A stretch of 64,000 nucleotides of DNA from Cymbidium sinense (lineage: Eukaryota > Streptophyta > Magnoliopsida > Asparagales > Orchidaceae). The position numbers and the translations under genes were made by a program. The stretch spans positions 2,070,976-2,134,975 of the forward strand of contig CM038215.1 in NCBI GenBank assembly GCA_021442155.1, given 5' to 3'. Below are positions 1 to 9,756 of the stretch, piece after piece (position 1 is the stretch's first letter; every line of letters starts with the position of its first letter). The notes under the pieces were generated by a model, which was not told where the DNA came from, searched no databases, and saw only the letters and a program-made list of their open reading frames with translations.

Positions 1-404
1 TTTTATTTATTTTATTTTAGTTTAGTTTTTTTTATTTTTCATTTTATTTTCTTTTTAGGTTTAAGTTTAGGTTTAGGTTTAGGCTTTAGTCATATTTTAA
101 TTTATTTTTTTTAATTTTATTTTAGTTTAGGTTATTTATTTATTTTATTATTAGGTTTAGTTTTTTTAGCTTTTTTTTTTTAGGTTGGTTTATGGTTTAG
201 GGTTTAAGGTCAAGAGTTTAGGGTTTGGGTTTTAGGGTTTAGGATTTAGGGGTATTTTTATTTTTTGGGTTTAGGGTATAGTGTTTAGGTTTTAGGGTTT
301 AGGGTTTAGGGTTTAGGTTTCAGGGTTTAGAGTTTAGGGTTTAGGGTTTAAGTTTCAGGTTTAGAGTTTAGGGTTTAGGGTTTAGGGTGGTAGAGTTATT
401 CTGG
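1..404 (+). repeat. Degenerate TTTAGGG / T-rich satellite
   Basis: The left edge is T-rich TTTTA/TTTAGG sequence that passes at about 185 into increasingly regular TTTAGGG units, continuing to the poly-T run before the first retrocopy. No coding sequence is visible. The G-rich telomere strand is the + strand, as everywhere in the satellite. Confidence 0.9.
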
Positions 405-856
405 TATTTTTTTTAACAGAGAACATATTTATATTCAACATTTCTTCTTTCAAATTCATCAACCAAGTAACACAAGTTTTCTAAGAGATAACACGTCATA
501 GATAAAAATGAGCACGATAGAGCAATCAAAAGTCCTAAATAACTAGAATTGTCTCTACTCTAAAGACACAGTTCCATAAGCAGCAGATCGGATCGATCAT
601 TTTTCAGTTTCTCCAGTTCCCATCAAAACCACCTTGGCCTCTTGAGTAGTGGGATCCACCATCATATCCATGGTCTCTCCCTCCACCACCACCATGGCTA
701 TAACTCTCGTCGCTCCTCTCGCCTCCATAACCTTCATTGCTCTGACCACCACCTCCATTTCCAAAACTATCTCCCACCATTTATTCACCTCCACCTTAGC
801 CTCCACCACTAGATAATTTGATGGTGATGTTCTATCATCAAGGTTTTACTATTCTT
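405..856 (-). pseudogene. GR-RBP retrocopy 1 (5'-truncated)
   Basis: Read on the minus strand this is the end of a plant glycine-rich RNA-binding protein: glycine-rich tail, the terminal motif GGFDGNWRN, a TGA stop, then about 190 bp of 3' UTR ending in a poly-A run (poly-T at about 405-415 on +). Only the end of the RRM could be present, and here the RRM-tail linker has lost about four codons. Two in-frame TAA codons interrupt the glycine tail. Both ends abut TTTAGGG sequence. The family normally has an N-terminal RRM of about 80 residues that binds RNA; it is absent, so no function is expected. Seen: tail, stop, UTR, poly-T. Inferred: origin from a processed mRNA. Confidence 0.82.
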
Positions 857-1171
857 AGGGTTTAGGTTTAGGTTTAGCTTATTAGGTTTTAGGGTTTATC
901 TTTATTTTTAATTTATTTAGTTAGTTTTAGGTTTTGGGTTTGGGGTTTAGGGTTTAGTTTATTTTTAGGGTTTAAGGTTTAGGATTTTTAGGTTTTATAC
1001 TTTTAGGGTTTGAGGTTTAAGGTTAGGGTTTAGGGTTTAGGGTTTAGCGTTTCAGCTTTAGGGTTTAGGGTTTAGGGTTTTAGGGTTTTAGGGTTTAGGG
1101 TTTAGGGTTTGGGGCTTGGGTTTGGGTTTTAGGGTTTTAGGGTTTAGGTTGTTTATTTAGTTTAGAGGTTT
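857..1171 (+). repeat. TTTAGGG array after retrocopy 1
   Basis: Begins with the conserved post-retrocopy stretch (TTAGGTTTTAGGG, then TTTAATTTATTTAGTTA) and becomes nearly pure TTTAGGG with single-base variants around 1020-1150. No coding sequence. Confidence 0.9.
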
Positions 1172-2170
1172 TAGAAAGTTAGAATTTTATTACAATAAAA
1201 TAAAAGATACAATGTTCTTAAAGGTAAAATTTAAATTTACTACTCAGCTAGAAACCTAGAGCTAAACACACATCTAAGAACATTAGAAAAAGAAAAGAAA
1301 ATAAAAGTGTAAATACAATGCCTAAAAAGCATAAGAGAAAATGACATAGAGTGAGACTAAACAAATCTAAAATAGTAAAGGATGAGTGAGTTCATGATTC
1401 CTTTAAAGTAAGATAAGCAAGATCCACAGAATAATGTAAAGTTCCAACCCTGTAAAGAAATCTACAAAACTACAATGGCAAAGTCATGGCTAAAAGGTAA
1501 GGGTAAAGAGGAAAAGAGGAGAGAAGGCTCAATTTCGGTTAGGATCATCTAAAGGGGAAACAATACATATTGAGCATCCAAACTTAGAAGGGTTATAATC
1601 ATATGTAATGCTACCAACTAGAGAAAGAGGTGAGTAACATCAAAACCATTATAGCCATCATAACGATACAAGCAAACATCCAAGGGAGTCCATAGAGCTC
1701 TAGATAAATTAAACAAAGACCAATAGGATAGTCAAACCACCAAATAAAACCCCAGAATCACAATAACCTAGAGAGGCTAGAACAAAGTTAGAATACCAAC
1801 AAATTAACCAAATACCCATCCAAGCTCTAAACCAGGGAAAATCAAAACCATCCATTAGCAAGCACTAGACCAATGCCAATTAATAGAAAAACATCAAACA
1901 AAACCAAGATAGGAGCCCTGAAGCCAAAGTCCAAAAAATAAGAAGCCGCCAAGCCAAACCAGGGTGAGCAACCATAAATGACTAAATAGCTCAAATATGA
2001 AACCATCAATTGAAAGAAACATAAGCTGCTACAAGTGAAAATCTCCATAAGATAAAACAACCACATAAAAGGGGGCCATGGGCAGCCACCAACCACCATA
2101 AAAAAAAAGTCCAATCCAAAAGGATCAACAAAGGTTCAGCAAACAAAGCAAAGGGCTCTAGCAAATTTTC
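1172..2170 (-). mobile_element. LINE copy A, 3'-UTR-only fragment
   Basis: About 1 kb of non-telomeric, A-rich (+ strand) sequence that shares ordered blocks with 19026-20570 and with the left part of the LINE at 42789-49983. Shared words are GAGCTAAAC, AAGATCCAC, AAGTTCCAAC, a GATCATCT block, and GCATCCAAACTT followed by an AAGGGTTA block. In the longest copy these blocks lie downstream of the RNase H frame, so this is the 3' end of a heavily 5'-truncated LINE on the minus strand. Its 3' end (near 1172) meets TTTAGGG-type sequence directly, and its truncated end near 2170 is followed by only about 65 bp of TTTAGG repeat before retrocopy 2. The open frame at 1842-2114 is not shared by the other copies and is not counted as a gene. 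Confidence 0.75.
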
Positions 2171-2235
2171 AGGTTTAGGTTTTAGGTTTTAGGTTTTGGG
2201 TTTAGGTTTTAGTTTTGGGTTTAGGGTTTTTGGTT

Positions 2236-2653
2236 TATTTTTTTTAATAGAGAACAAATTAAGATTCAACATTTTTTCTTTTTGTTTAATCAACCAAGTA
2301 ACACACCATATTTTCTAAGACACAAGTGATGATATAGATAAAAAATGAGCACGCATAGAGAAAATCAAAAACCCTTGATAATTACAACCGTCTCTAATGT
2401 ATAGACACAGTTCCATAAGCAATAGATCGGATTGGCCATTCTTATTCTAGTTTGAACCAATAGTAGATCCACCATCATATGCTCTCTCCCTACCACCATT
2501 GTAACCTCTATCGCTTTCACCTCTATAACCACCATAACCACCTCCATATCCACTACCACCTCATATGACCACCATTGTGATAATTGTTGTTTTGCCTCAG
2601 ATTTAGATTGAGCTTTAGTTGATAGTGATGTTCCTACCGTCAAGGTTTTTCTT
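2236..2653 (-). pseudogene. GR-RBP retrocopy 2 (degraded)
   Basis: The minus-strand reading starts with the RRM end motif LDGRNITIN, then hits three stops within seven codons. The glycine-rich tail is shortened, and the ending GGSTIGSN replaces the usual FDGNWRN. The 3' UTR and poly-A (poly-T at about 2236-2246 on +) are still recognisable by comparison with the other copies. This is among the most diverged copies. Its 5' junction is again TTCTTAGGG on the + strand, as in most others. The copia element inserted only about 40 bp to the right. Confidence 0.8.
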
Positions 2654-2689
2654 AGGGTTTATTTTAGGTTTAGGTTTGGTTTTAGGGTT

Positions 2690-2694
2690 TAGGT
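2690..2694. repeat. Left target-site duplication of copia (TAGGT)
   Basis: The five bases TAGGT directly precede the 5' LTR start TGTTGG and are repeated exactly at 11850-11854 after the 3' LTR. Five bp is the usual Ty1/copia duplication. The target lies within TTTAGGT telomere-like repeat. Confidence 0.9.
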
Positions 2695-4775
2695 TGTTGG
2701 CTTATTAAGTTCAATTTGATTAATTTTGATGATAACAAACAAATTCTTGGATGTTCTAATGAATATTTTTTATGTGTTTTTGATATATCAATTGCTAATT
2801 ACATATCCAATACATCTCACAAATTGTTAAGAAATTGCAAGAATAAAAGAATGAAAGGGATAATGTGAAGCTCATGATTTTAGGTTATATGACTATTCAT
2901 ATGAGTTCTTTGGCATGAATCAATTTGCTCACAACCTAACATACTATTTTAATGAGGTTAATTTATATAAATCTTTATTTAATTAACATTCAATTATATG
3001 TTTTTCTACATAGCAATAAAATTGTCAAAGTAATAAATGATCATAACTATTAAGTATAATTATTTTATTTACTTAATATAATTAGGTATTTTAATTTAAT
3101 TTGCTGGTTATATGATAACTAACATATTTATGATTATATATAAATTATATCATAATTTTTAAATGTCACATGTCAAAATTAATAAAATATATAAAATAGT
3201 ATTTTAGCCAAAGTCATTGTTTAATCAAAGAATTCATATTTGATTTTATCTCCATCGGATTCCTTGGATTTTTTCCTTTAAAATAAATGGTTACATGATC
3301 CACTTTGCATTAAAATTGAATTTATTATGATTTTTTAAACATTACATTTTAATAATGGATGCATGCTACATGCTTTGAATATATTAAGAGCTACATTTGA
3401 TTACTTTTGACTTTCCCATGTGAATAAATTTTTTGCTAAATTTAATATTTGTTTAATATAAATTATATTTTTATTGAATATTAAATTATCACATGATAGC
3501 ATGAGGTTTGTATAATATATTTCTTTGAAATAATTTTTAAATGACCTTCTTTTATAAATAGCCCTCATTCTCTTCATGAAAGCAATCCCTCATTCAAAAT
3601 TCAAAATCTCTCCAAAATCTAAGAGAAAATCTCTTAAATGTTCCTTCCAAGTGTTCTCCAAATATTTCAAGATCAAATCTTTGGTTTGGAAGCTTCAACA
3701 TCTTCAACAGCAAGCCTTTTAAATTACTTGAGTTTGTTTTCTTGATGTTAATACTTCTTAATTGTTCATGCTATTTTCACCATCTATTTCTTCTTTCTAA
3801 TTTATACTTTTGGTGGATTAGTCTTTGAACATTGGTTTTCACATCAAAGTTTCTCAATCATTTTTTTTGGTGAAAACTCTTGTGATAATTTCTAAGATCT
3901 ATTTCAACTTGCTGAAATTTTTAGCTTCCTAAAATTTCTTTTGGTTTCTTGAAATATTTCTTCTTTGGTCTTATTTTGTAAGATCATTTATTCTTAGATC
4001 TATTTTAGAAGTATATTTTAAGCATTTTAAAATAAATTATTGTGCTAAAATTATTTTCATATTTCTAGATCTCACTTTTAATTGAAAGCATACTAGCCAA
4101 CTTAGATCTATCATATACTTATTTTTTTTATTTTGTGATCATTAGCATTAATTGAAAGAATCTTTTTTGGTTAAAATAAATTACTCCTTGCTAAAATTTA
4201 TTTTATTATGAAAAAGAATATTGTGAATTTATTTTGAAATCATTTTGTATTATTCAAATTATGATAACATAAACATCCTAGTAAGATCACTTTAAGATAT
4301 TTATTTTATTAAGTGAGCATTTTGCCTTGCCAAATTTTTTAAGTTGTAAAGTGATCATTTATAAGTTGTGAGATCACTTTTGAATTTGATTGCTTGGTAT
4401 ATTTGTGAGAGATTTACTTTATCAAAATTTATTATTTTGTATTTTTTTTTTGTTGTAAAATTTATTTTGGGTTGTACTCAGGAGAGTACATATTATTGTA
4501 GGGTTGTAACTGTTATAGGTGAGTACTTTTGTAAACCATTTTTTATTTAGTGGATTCCTAGCCGTGTGGCTAGAAATGATAGGCGGTTTGGGTTTGGCGA
4601 ACCACGTGTGTGCCTCTTGTCTCTATTTACTTTATTGTATTTTTTATTTTTGCTGTATTTAGAATTATATCTTATCATTATAAAATAAAATCTAATTTTC
4701 TATTTAAAATTAAAATTTAAGTTTTGAAAATTTTAATATTACCCAATTCACTCTTGGGTGCTATAGTGTCTCACA
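2695..4775 (+). repeat. Copia 5' LTR
   Basis: Direct repeat of 9757-11849, beginning TGTTGGCTTA and ending GTGTCTCACA immediately before the PBS. It differs from the 3' LTR by many substitutions and short indels, several of which remove 2-4 bases such as GC or CTA. An open frame at 4368-4550 is simply LTR sequence. Confidence 0.93.
3553..3561 (+). promoter_or_regulatory. Probable TATA box of 5' LTR
   Basis: TATAAATAG lies about 860 bp into the LTR, followed about 30 bp later by C/A-rich sequence plausible for a start site. The same motif is conserved in the 3' LTR at 10632-10640. The transcription start is inferred, not shown. Confidence 0.55.
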
Positions 4776-4777
4776 AT

Positions 4778-4790
4778 TGGTATCGAATTC
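4778..4790 (+). other. Primer binding site (initiator Met tRNA type)
   Basis: TGGTATC begins two bases after the 5' LTR end, matching the start of the usual plant copia PBS (complement of the initiator methionine tRNA 3' end, TGGTATCAGAGC). The match fails after the first seven bases (CGAATTC follows), so it is decayed or variant. Confidence 0.6.
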
Positions 4791-4831
4791 CTCTTTTATT
4801 GGCTTAACATCCAAGAGTAAATCTTTTCACT

Positions 4832-5775
4832 ATGGCACAAGGTTTCACAAAGGGTTCATTAGAGGGACAATCAACTCATAGACCTCCACTTTTAGATAGT
4901 GTACCATTTGATTATTGGAAAAATATAATTAGTACATTCTTAAGAGGTCAAGATGCACACATGTGGTATATGTTGACACATCAATATCATACCCACGGAA
5001 GTAAATGGCATTAAAGTAGAAAACCTTTTGAGGAATGGTCTATAGAAGAGAACTTGATGAATTAAATGCTGGGCTTGTAATACTTTACATTGTGCTTTAT
5101 TACGATGATTACATGAAAATTTCTATGTTAAGTACAACAAAAGAAATATGTGATAAACTTATTATAACTTATGAAGGAACTAGTGAAGTTAGAGATGCTC
5201 ACATAAATAGACTTGTTCATGATTATGAGTTATTTCATATGTCTCCTTCTGAATCTATTTCTGATATGTATACTAGATTTATGAAAATAATTAACACATT
5301 ACATTCTCTTGGAAAAACATATAGGAATCATGACTTAGTTTATAAGATTCTTAGATGTCTTCCAAAAGAATGGGAAGCTAAAGTAACAGCTATTAGTGAA
5401 GCTAAAGATTTATCTACTTATCCACTTGATCAGCTTTTGGGTTCTTTGATAGCACATGAACGGTTATTGCTCAAGGGATAAAGGTGGATAACTCAAAAAA
5501 GGAGAAGGAGAAAGGAAAATTGCACTATAAGTTGATGATAGTGATGAGCATAACACCTCAAGCTCGATGGTGATTGTGATGAGGTGGTCATGCTTTCCAA
5601 AAGGCTTGGGAACTTGCTAAGGAAGAAGAATCAAAGGTATAAAAATCTAAAAATTATAAATTTCAAACTAAGAAATTTCCTACGTGAAGGGATCATTTGC
5701 TATCATTGTGAAAAGCCCGGACACATAAGAGGTGATTGTCGTAACTTGTTGAATCAAAGAAAAAGAAATTGATGT
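4832..5775 (+). pseudogene. gag: Copia gag with CCHC zinc knuckle (broken)
   Basis: Capsid/nucleocapsid protein that packages the element RNA into virus-like particles. The start is the ATG at 4832 (MAQGFTKGS), soon after the PBS, followed by the copia gag N-terminal pattern RPPLLDSVPFDYWK. The frame stops at 5012-5014. The capsid region resumes at 5035-5481 in another frame (MYTRFMKIINTLHSLGKTY, then LRCLPKEWEAKVTAISEAKD). A third stretch holds the zinc knuckle C-X2-C-X4-H-X4-C (CYHCEKPGHIRGDC, 5698-5739), all four ligands present. At least two frame changes separate the parts, so no complete Gag can be made. The match to Sirevirus gag is strong. Confidence 0.88.
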
Positions 5776-6500
5776 AAACAAAAGAAAAAATATGAAGGAG
5801 AAAAAAGTACCATAAGAAGAAGAAGACACTTTATGGGCCAATCCAGATTCAAATGAATCAAGTACTAGCTCATCGGATGAAGAGGTCAACATATGTCTTA
5901 TGGCAAATGGAGAATCGACTTAGATTCTCAAAGTATGTAATGATATATCTTATGATGAATTAGATGATGCTTTTAATGATTTAGTTATTGAATATAAAAA
6001 ATTAAAAAGAAAATACAAAACCTTAGAAAAAGAACATAAAAATTTAGATATGCATTTTTTGTGATTTAAAAATGAATGTGATAATTTAAAAGTAAAAATA
6101 CTTCTTTATTAAATTGTTCCTTAGTTGTAGGTAAACTTGAAAGAGAGAATATCTTATTAAAAGCAAGATTAGAATTATGTTTAAAATCACAAGTTCATTA
6201 TAATACTTCATCAAGAAAAACATTTAATAAAAATTATTTGCATCATACACATCCCACTCATATACCTTATAATTATCATTCTAAATCATATGCAAACACT
6301 AATGTTTGGTGCAACTATTGCAATAAAAAAGGGCATATTTCATTTGATTGCTATGCACGTAAAATACAAAATACTAAGCAATCATCTTATGTATGGGTAC
6401 CAAAAGGTACAAGCACTACACAAACCATGCATGCTAAATATCTTACTTCAAATTTAGAATGTGGACCCAAACATGTTTGGGTTCCAAAAGTTAACATGTG
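5776..6500 (+). pseudogene. Copia gag C-terminal extension with second zinc knuckle
   Basis: Continues gag as an acidic, Ser-rich stretch (SSSDEEVNICLMANGES around 5865-5920), then a Lys/Glu/Leu-rich coiled-coil-like stretch (SYDELDDAFNDLVIEYKKLK around 5948-6007), and a second knuckle CNYCNKKGHISFDC at 6310-6351 with all four zinc ligands. In Sireviruses this region lies between the nucleocapsid and the protease. It spans several frames and stops. It could equally be called the gag/pol junction; the exact domain limit is not visible. Confidence 0.75.
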
Positions 6501-6840
6501 AGTTTATTTTGTAGGAATGCCTTCAAAGAAAAATCAAAGAAGGCATGGTACTTGGACAAGTGGATGTTCAAGACATATGACAGAGATAAAGATAAATTCA
6601 CAACTTTAGAATCAAGTGATGGAGGATTTGTTACATATGGAGATAATGCTAAGGGAAAAATCATTGGCATTGGTTCTATTTGTAAGAATTCTATCACTTT
6701 AGATAAAGTTTTTCTAGTAGAAGGATTAAAACATAATTTAATTTCTATTAGTCAATTATGTGATAAAGGTTTGAATGTAGTATTCCATGCATCATATTGC
6801 ATTATAAAAATAATGAAAATGTTTTGCTAGTAGGAAAAGA
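6501..6840 (+). pseudogene. Copia protease region (active site frameshifted)
   Basis: Aspartic protease that would cleave the polyprotein. The family marker WYLD is present near 6545, but the codons after the catalytic Asp are shifted by one extra base, so the D-S-G triad is not read in one frame. A compensating loss follows about 25 bases later, and the frame then continues as a normal protease body to about 6825 (GGFVTYGDNAKGKIIGIG, then HNLISISQLCDKG). The paired indels leave the fold mostly readable but destroy the active-site loop. The protease is dead as assembled, unless the extra base is a sequencing error. Confidence 0.8.
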
Positions 6841-7790
6841 TACAAAAATATTTATGTCATTGATTTAGATAGCTTTCATGATGTAAATTTAAACTTACTT
6901 TGTTTTAAAAGCACTCATGATGATATATGGTTATGGCATAGAGACTATGTCATATTAACATGCACACACTTAATAAAATTGCTAAACTTGATTTAGTAGT
7001 TGGTTTGCCTAAATTAAATTTTCATTCAAACTATGTTTGTGATGCATGTATTCATGGTAAACATTCTAGAAGCTCGTTTAAAAGTAAAAATATTATTTAT
7101 ACTTCTAGACCTCTAGAATTATTGCACATGGATTTATTTGGTCCTATTAGCACCACTAGCTTAGGTGGAAAAAATTATGGTTTTGTGATTGTTGATGATT
7201 TCTCTAGATATACTTGGGTTTTATTTGTAACTTACAAGGATGATGTTTTGGTGAGTTTAGAAAGTTTTCTAAATATATTCAAAGAGAACAAGGCCTTTTG
7301 ATTAATAGGGTTCAAACTGATCATGGTGGCGAATTTGAAAATAAATTATTTGAGGATTATTGTGATGAACATGGGATTAGACATAATTTTTTTGCACCTA
7401 GAACTCCCCAACAAAATGGAGTAGTAGAGAGAAAAATAGAATATTAATTGAATTAAGTAGATCTATGCTTGATGAGTATAAATTGCCAAAATATTTTGGG
7501 TAGAAGCGATAAATCGCATGTTATGTAATGAATAGGATCTATTTTAGACCAATTTTGAAGAAGACACCCTATGAATTGTTTTTTGGAAAGAAGCCTAAGA
7601 TTGAACACTTTCATGTATTTGGATGTAAATGCTTTATTTTGAATAATGGAAAAGATCATTTAGGTAAGTTTGATTGCAAATCGATGATGATATTTTCTTA
7701 GGATACTCTCTTTCTAGTAGAGCTTATAGAGTTTACAATAAAAGAAAATGATTGTAGAAGAATCAATACATGTTATTTTGATGAAAATTT
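6841..7790 (+). pseudogene. Copia integrase (broken)
   Basis: Inserts the cDNA into the host genome. The zinc-binding pre-integrase region shows LWHRD with a later CDACIHGK (about 6930-7055). The core shows the three acidic positions: the Asp of LLHMDLFGPIS (about 7120), the Asp of VQTDHGGEF (about 7315), and the Glu of NGVVERK (about 7420). They lie in at least two reading frames: the first part is open in 6960-7301, and the second shifts at about 7290. After 7440 several stops accumulate through the C-terminal region. Domain identity is clear, activity is excluded. Confidence 0.85.
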
Positions 7791-9135
7791 GATTGATCCT
7801 ATTAGAAATGAAGTGATTGATGAAGAGATTGATAACTTTAAGAAAATATCTTTAGAAGATAATATGGATGATTCATTGCCTAAAGAATGGAAATATAATA
7901 AAAATCATCCAAAGGAACTAATTATAGGAGATCCTTCAAAAGGAGTTATGACTAGAAGACATGGTAGAAGTTGTAGATCATTGCATTTTTTATCGGTTGA
8001 ACCTAAAAATTTAGAAGAAGCATTAAATGATAATTTTGGATTATTGCTATGGAAGAGGAGTTGAATCAATTTGTAAGAAATGATGTTTGGGAATTAGTCC
8101 CAAGACCCCAAGATCAAAATGTCATTGGAATAAAATGGATCTTTAGGAATATAAGCTAGATGATTCAGGTTGTATTATTAGAAATAAAGCTAGGTTAGTT
8201 GCACAAGGGTACACACAAGTTGAAGGTATAGATTTTGAAGAATCTTTTGCACACGTAGCAAGACTAGAAGCTATCTGGTTACTCCTTGCTTATGCTTGTT
8301 TTAAAAATTTTAAACTTTTTCAAATGGATGTCAAAAGTGCATTTTTTGAATGGATTTATTGACCAAAATGTATTTGTAGAGCAACCACCTAGATTTGAGA
8401 GCCTTGATTTTCCAAATCATGTGTATAAATTAAAGAAAGCCTTATATGGTTTAAAACAGGCTCCTCGTGCTTGGTATGATAGGTTAAGTAACTTTTTGAT
8501 AGATCATGGATTTAGAAAAGGTAGAGTAGATATCACTTTATTTCTTAAGAGCATAGATGATGATTTGATTATGGTACAAGTGTATGTAGATGATATATTA
8601 TTTTGAAGTACAAATGAATCTTTATGCCATGAGTTCTCATCTTTGATGTTTAAAGAGTTTGAAATGAGTATGATGGGAGAACTTAATTTTTTCTTAGGTC
8701 TTCAAGTAAAGCAACAAGAAAATGGCACATTCATCTGTCAAACTAAGTACACAAATGAATTGATTGAGAGGTTTGACATGAAAAGATTTAAATCTAGTAA
8801 AACTCCTATGAGCCCATCTACAAAATTGGATTTAGATGAATTAGGAAAATCTGTTGATCAAAAACTTTATAGGAGTATGATAGGTTCACTTTTATACCTT
8901 ATTGCTAGTAGACCTGATATTATGTTTGCTGTTTGTTTGTGTGCTCGTTTTCAGGCCAACCCAAAAGAATCTCATTTAATAGCAGTCAAGCGTATCTTTC
9001 GGTATTTGATAGGCACTACTAGGTTAGGTTTATGGTATCCTAAAAATTCTTTATCATGTGATTTGGTTGCTTATTCGATCGATTTTGCAGGATGCAAAGT
9101 AGATAAAAAAGTATATCTGGCACATGTCATTTTTT
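7789..9135 (+). pseudogene. Copia reverse transcriptase (broken)
   Basis: Copies the element RNA into DNA. It starts with the linker upstream of RT (7789-8064), passes through the fingers (about 8100-8280, fragmented by indels), then 8286-8606 with FQMDVKS, KLKKALYGLKQAPRAWY and the catalytic YVDDILF, and on to the thumb and connection at 8643-9137 (GELNFFLGLQVKQ, DQKLYRSMIGSLLYLIASRP). The palm aspartates (MDVKS and YVDD) are retained. A TGA directly after YVDDILF and several frameshifts break the chain. The wording is typical of the Sirevirus branch. Confidence 0.9.
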
Positions 9136-9526
9136 AGGATCATCACTTGTGTCTTGGTCATCTTGGAAACAAAATTCTGTAGCTTTATCCACTGCTGAGG
9201 CTGAGTACATAGCTGCCGGTAGTTCTGTTGCTCAGGTCCTTTGGTTAAAGCAATAATTAGAAGATTTTGGTATTAAGCAAGATCACATTCTAGTTCAGTG
9301 TGACAATACTAGTGCTATTAGTTTGACTAAAAATCCTATCCAGACTCGAACCAAGCATATAGAAATTAGACATCATTTTATTAGGGATCATGTTTTGAAA
9401 GGTGATGTTAATATTAATTTTATTAGCACCGATTTACAAATTGCAGATATTTTTACAAAACCCTTACCAGAAGAACGTTTTTGTACTTTAAAATGCATGC
9501 TTGGAATGTTAGATCCTAATATTTAA
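9120..9526 (+). pseudogene. Copia RNase H and pol C-terminus
   Basis: Degrades the RNA of the RNA/DNA hybrid. After a frame change at about 9100, the RNase H reads SWKQNSVALSTAEAEYIAAG, then a TAA at about 9256. An open tail follows at 9323-9526 (KHIEIRHHFIRDHV, ADIFTKPLPEERF), the usual Ty1/copia ending, closing at a TAA (9524-9526). Nothing coding follows before the 3' LTR. Confidence 0.88.
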
Positions 9527-9562
9527 AATTGTATGTAGTTTGTTCTCACTTTTGATGTTGTC

Positions 9563-9756
9563 AAAAGGGGAGAAGAGTAAAATGTTGGTTAATATTAAGT
9601 CTATTTAATGCATACATTTAGGGGGAGCAACATTATTCATCTCATATGCATAAATTTTTTTTAATAGAATTTCTTTCAAAACTATGATGAAAGGTCAATT
9701 TGCACCTTCATCAAAATCAATACCAACATTAGTTTGTCATCATCAAAAGGGGAGAT
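9563..9756 (+). other. Multiple polypurine tracts
   Basis: Three purine runs lie between pol and the 3' LTR: AAAAGGGGAGAAGAG (from 9563), TTAGGGGGAG (about 9618-9626), and AAAAGGGGAGA (from 9745), the last ending one base before the LTR. The last is the true second-strand primer site by position. Repeated polypurine tracts are a known mark of Sireviruses. Confidence 0.8.

Noticed and set aside
1..404. Functional chromosome-end telomere
   Set aside because: The repeats are degenerate, interrupted by modules and elements, and continue through the window for 57 kb; this is interstitial or subtelomeric.
597..809. Val/Met/Glu-rich minus-strand frames over retrocopies (also 16644-16853, 26184-26459, 37212-37478, 40288-40578, 53194-53415)
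   Set aside because: They are out of register with the GR-RBP reading, which alone gives GGFDGNWRN and the RRM end motif.
4368..4550. Open frame in the 5' LTR (and 11441-11656 in the 3' LTR)
   Set aside because: Lies within LTR sequence, differs between the two LTRs and has no domain.
9527..9756. Envelope-like frame after copia RNase H, as in some Sireviruses
   Set aside because: Only about 230 bp with no open frame, occupied by polypurine tracts.
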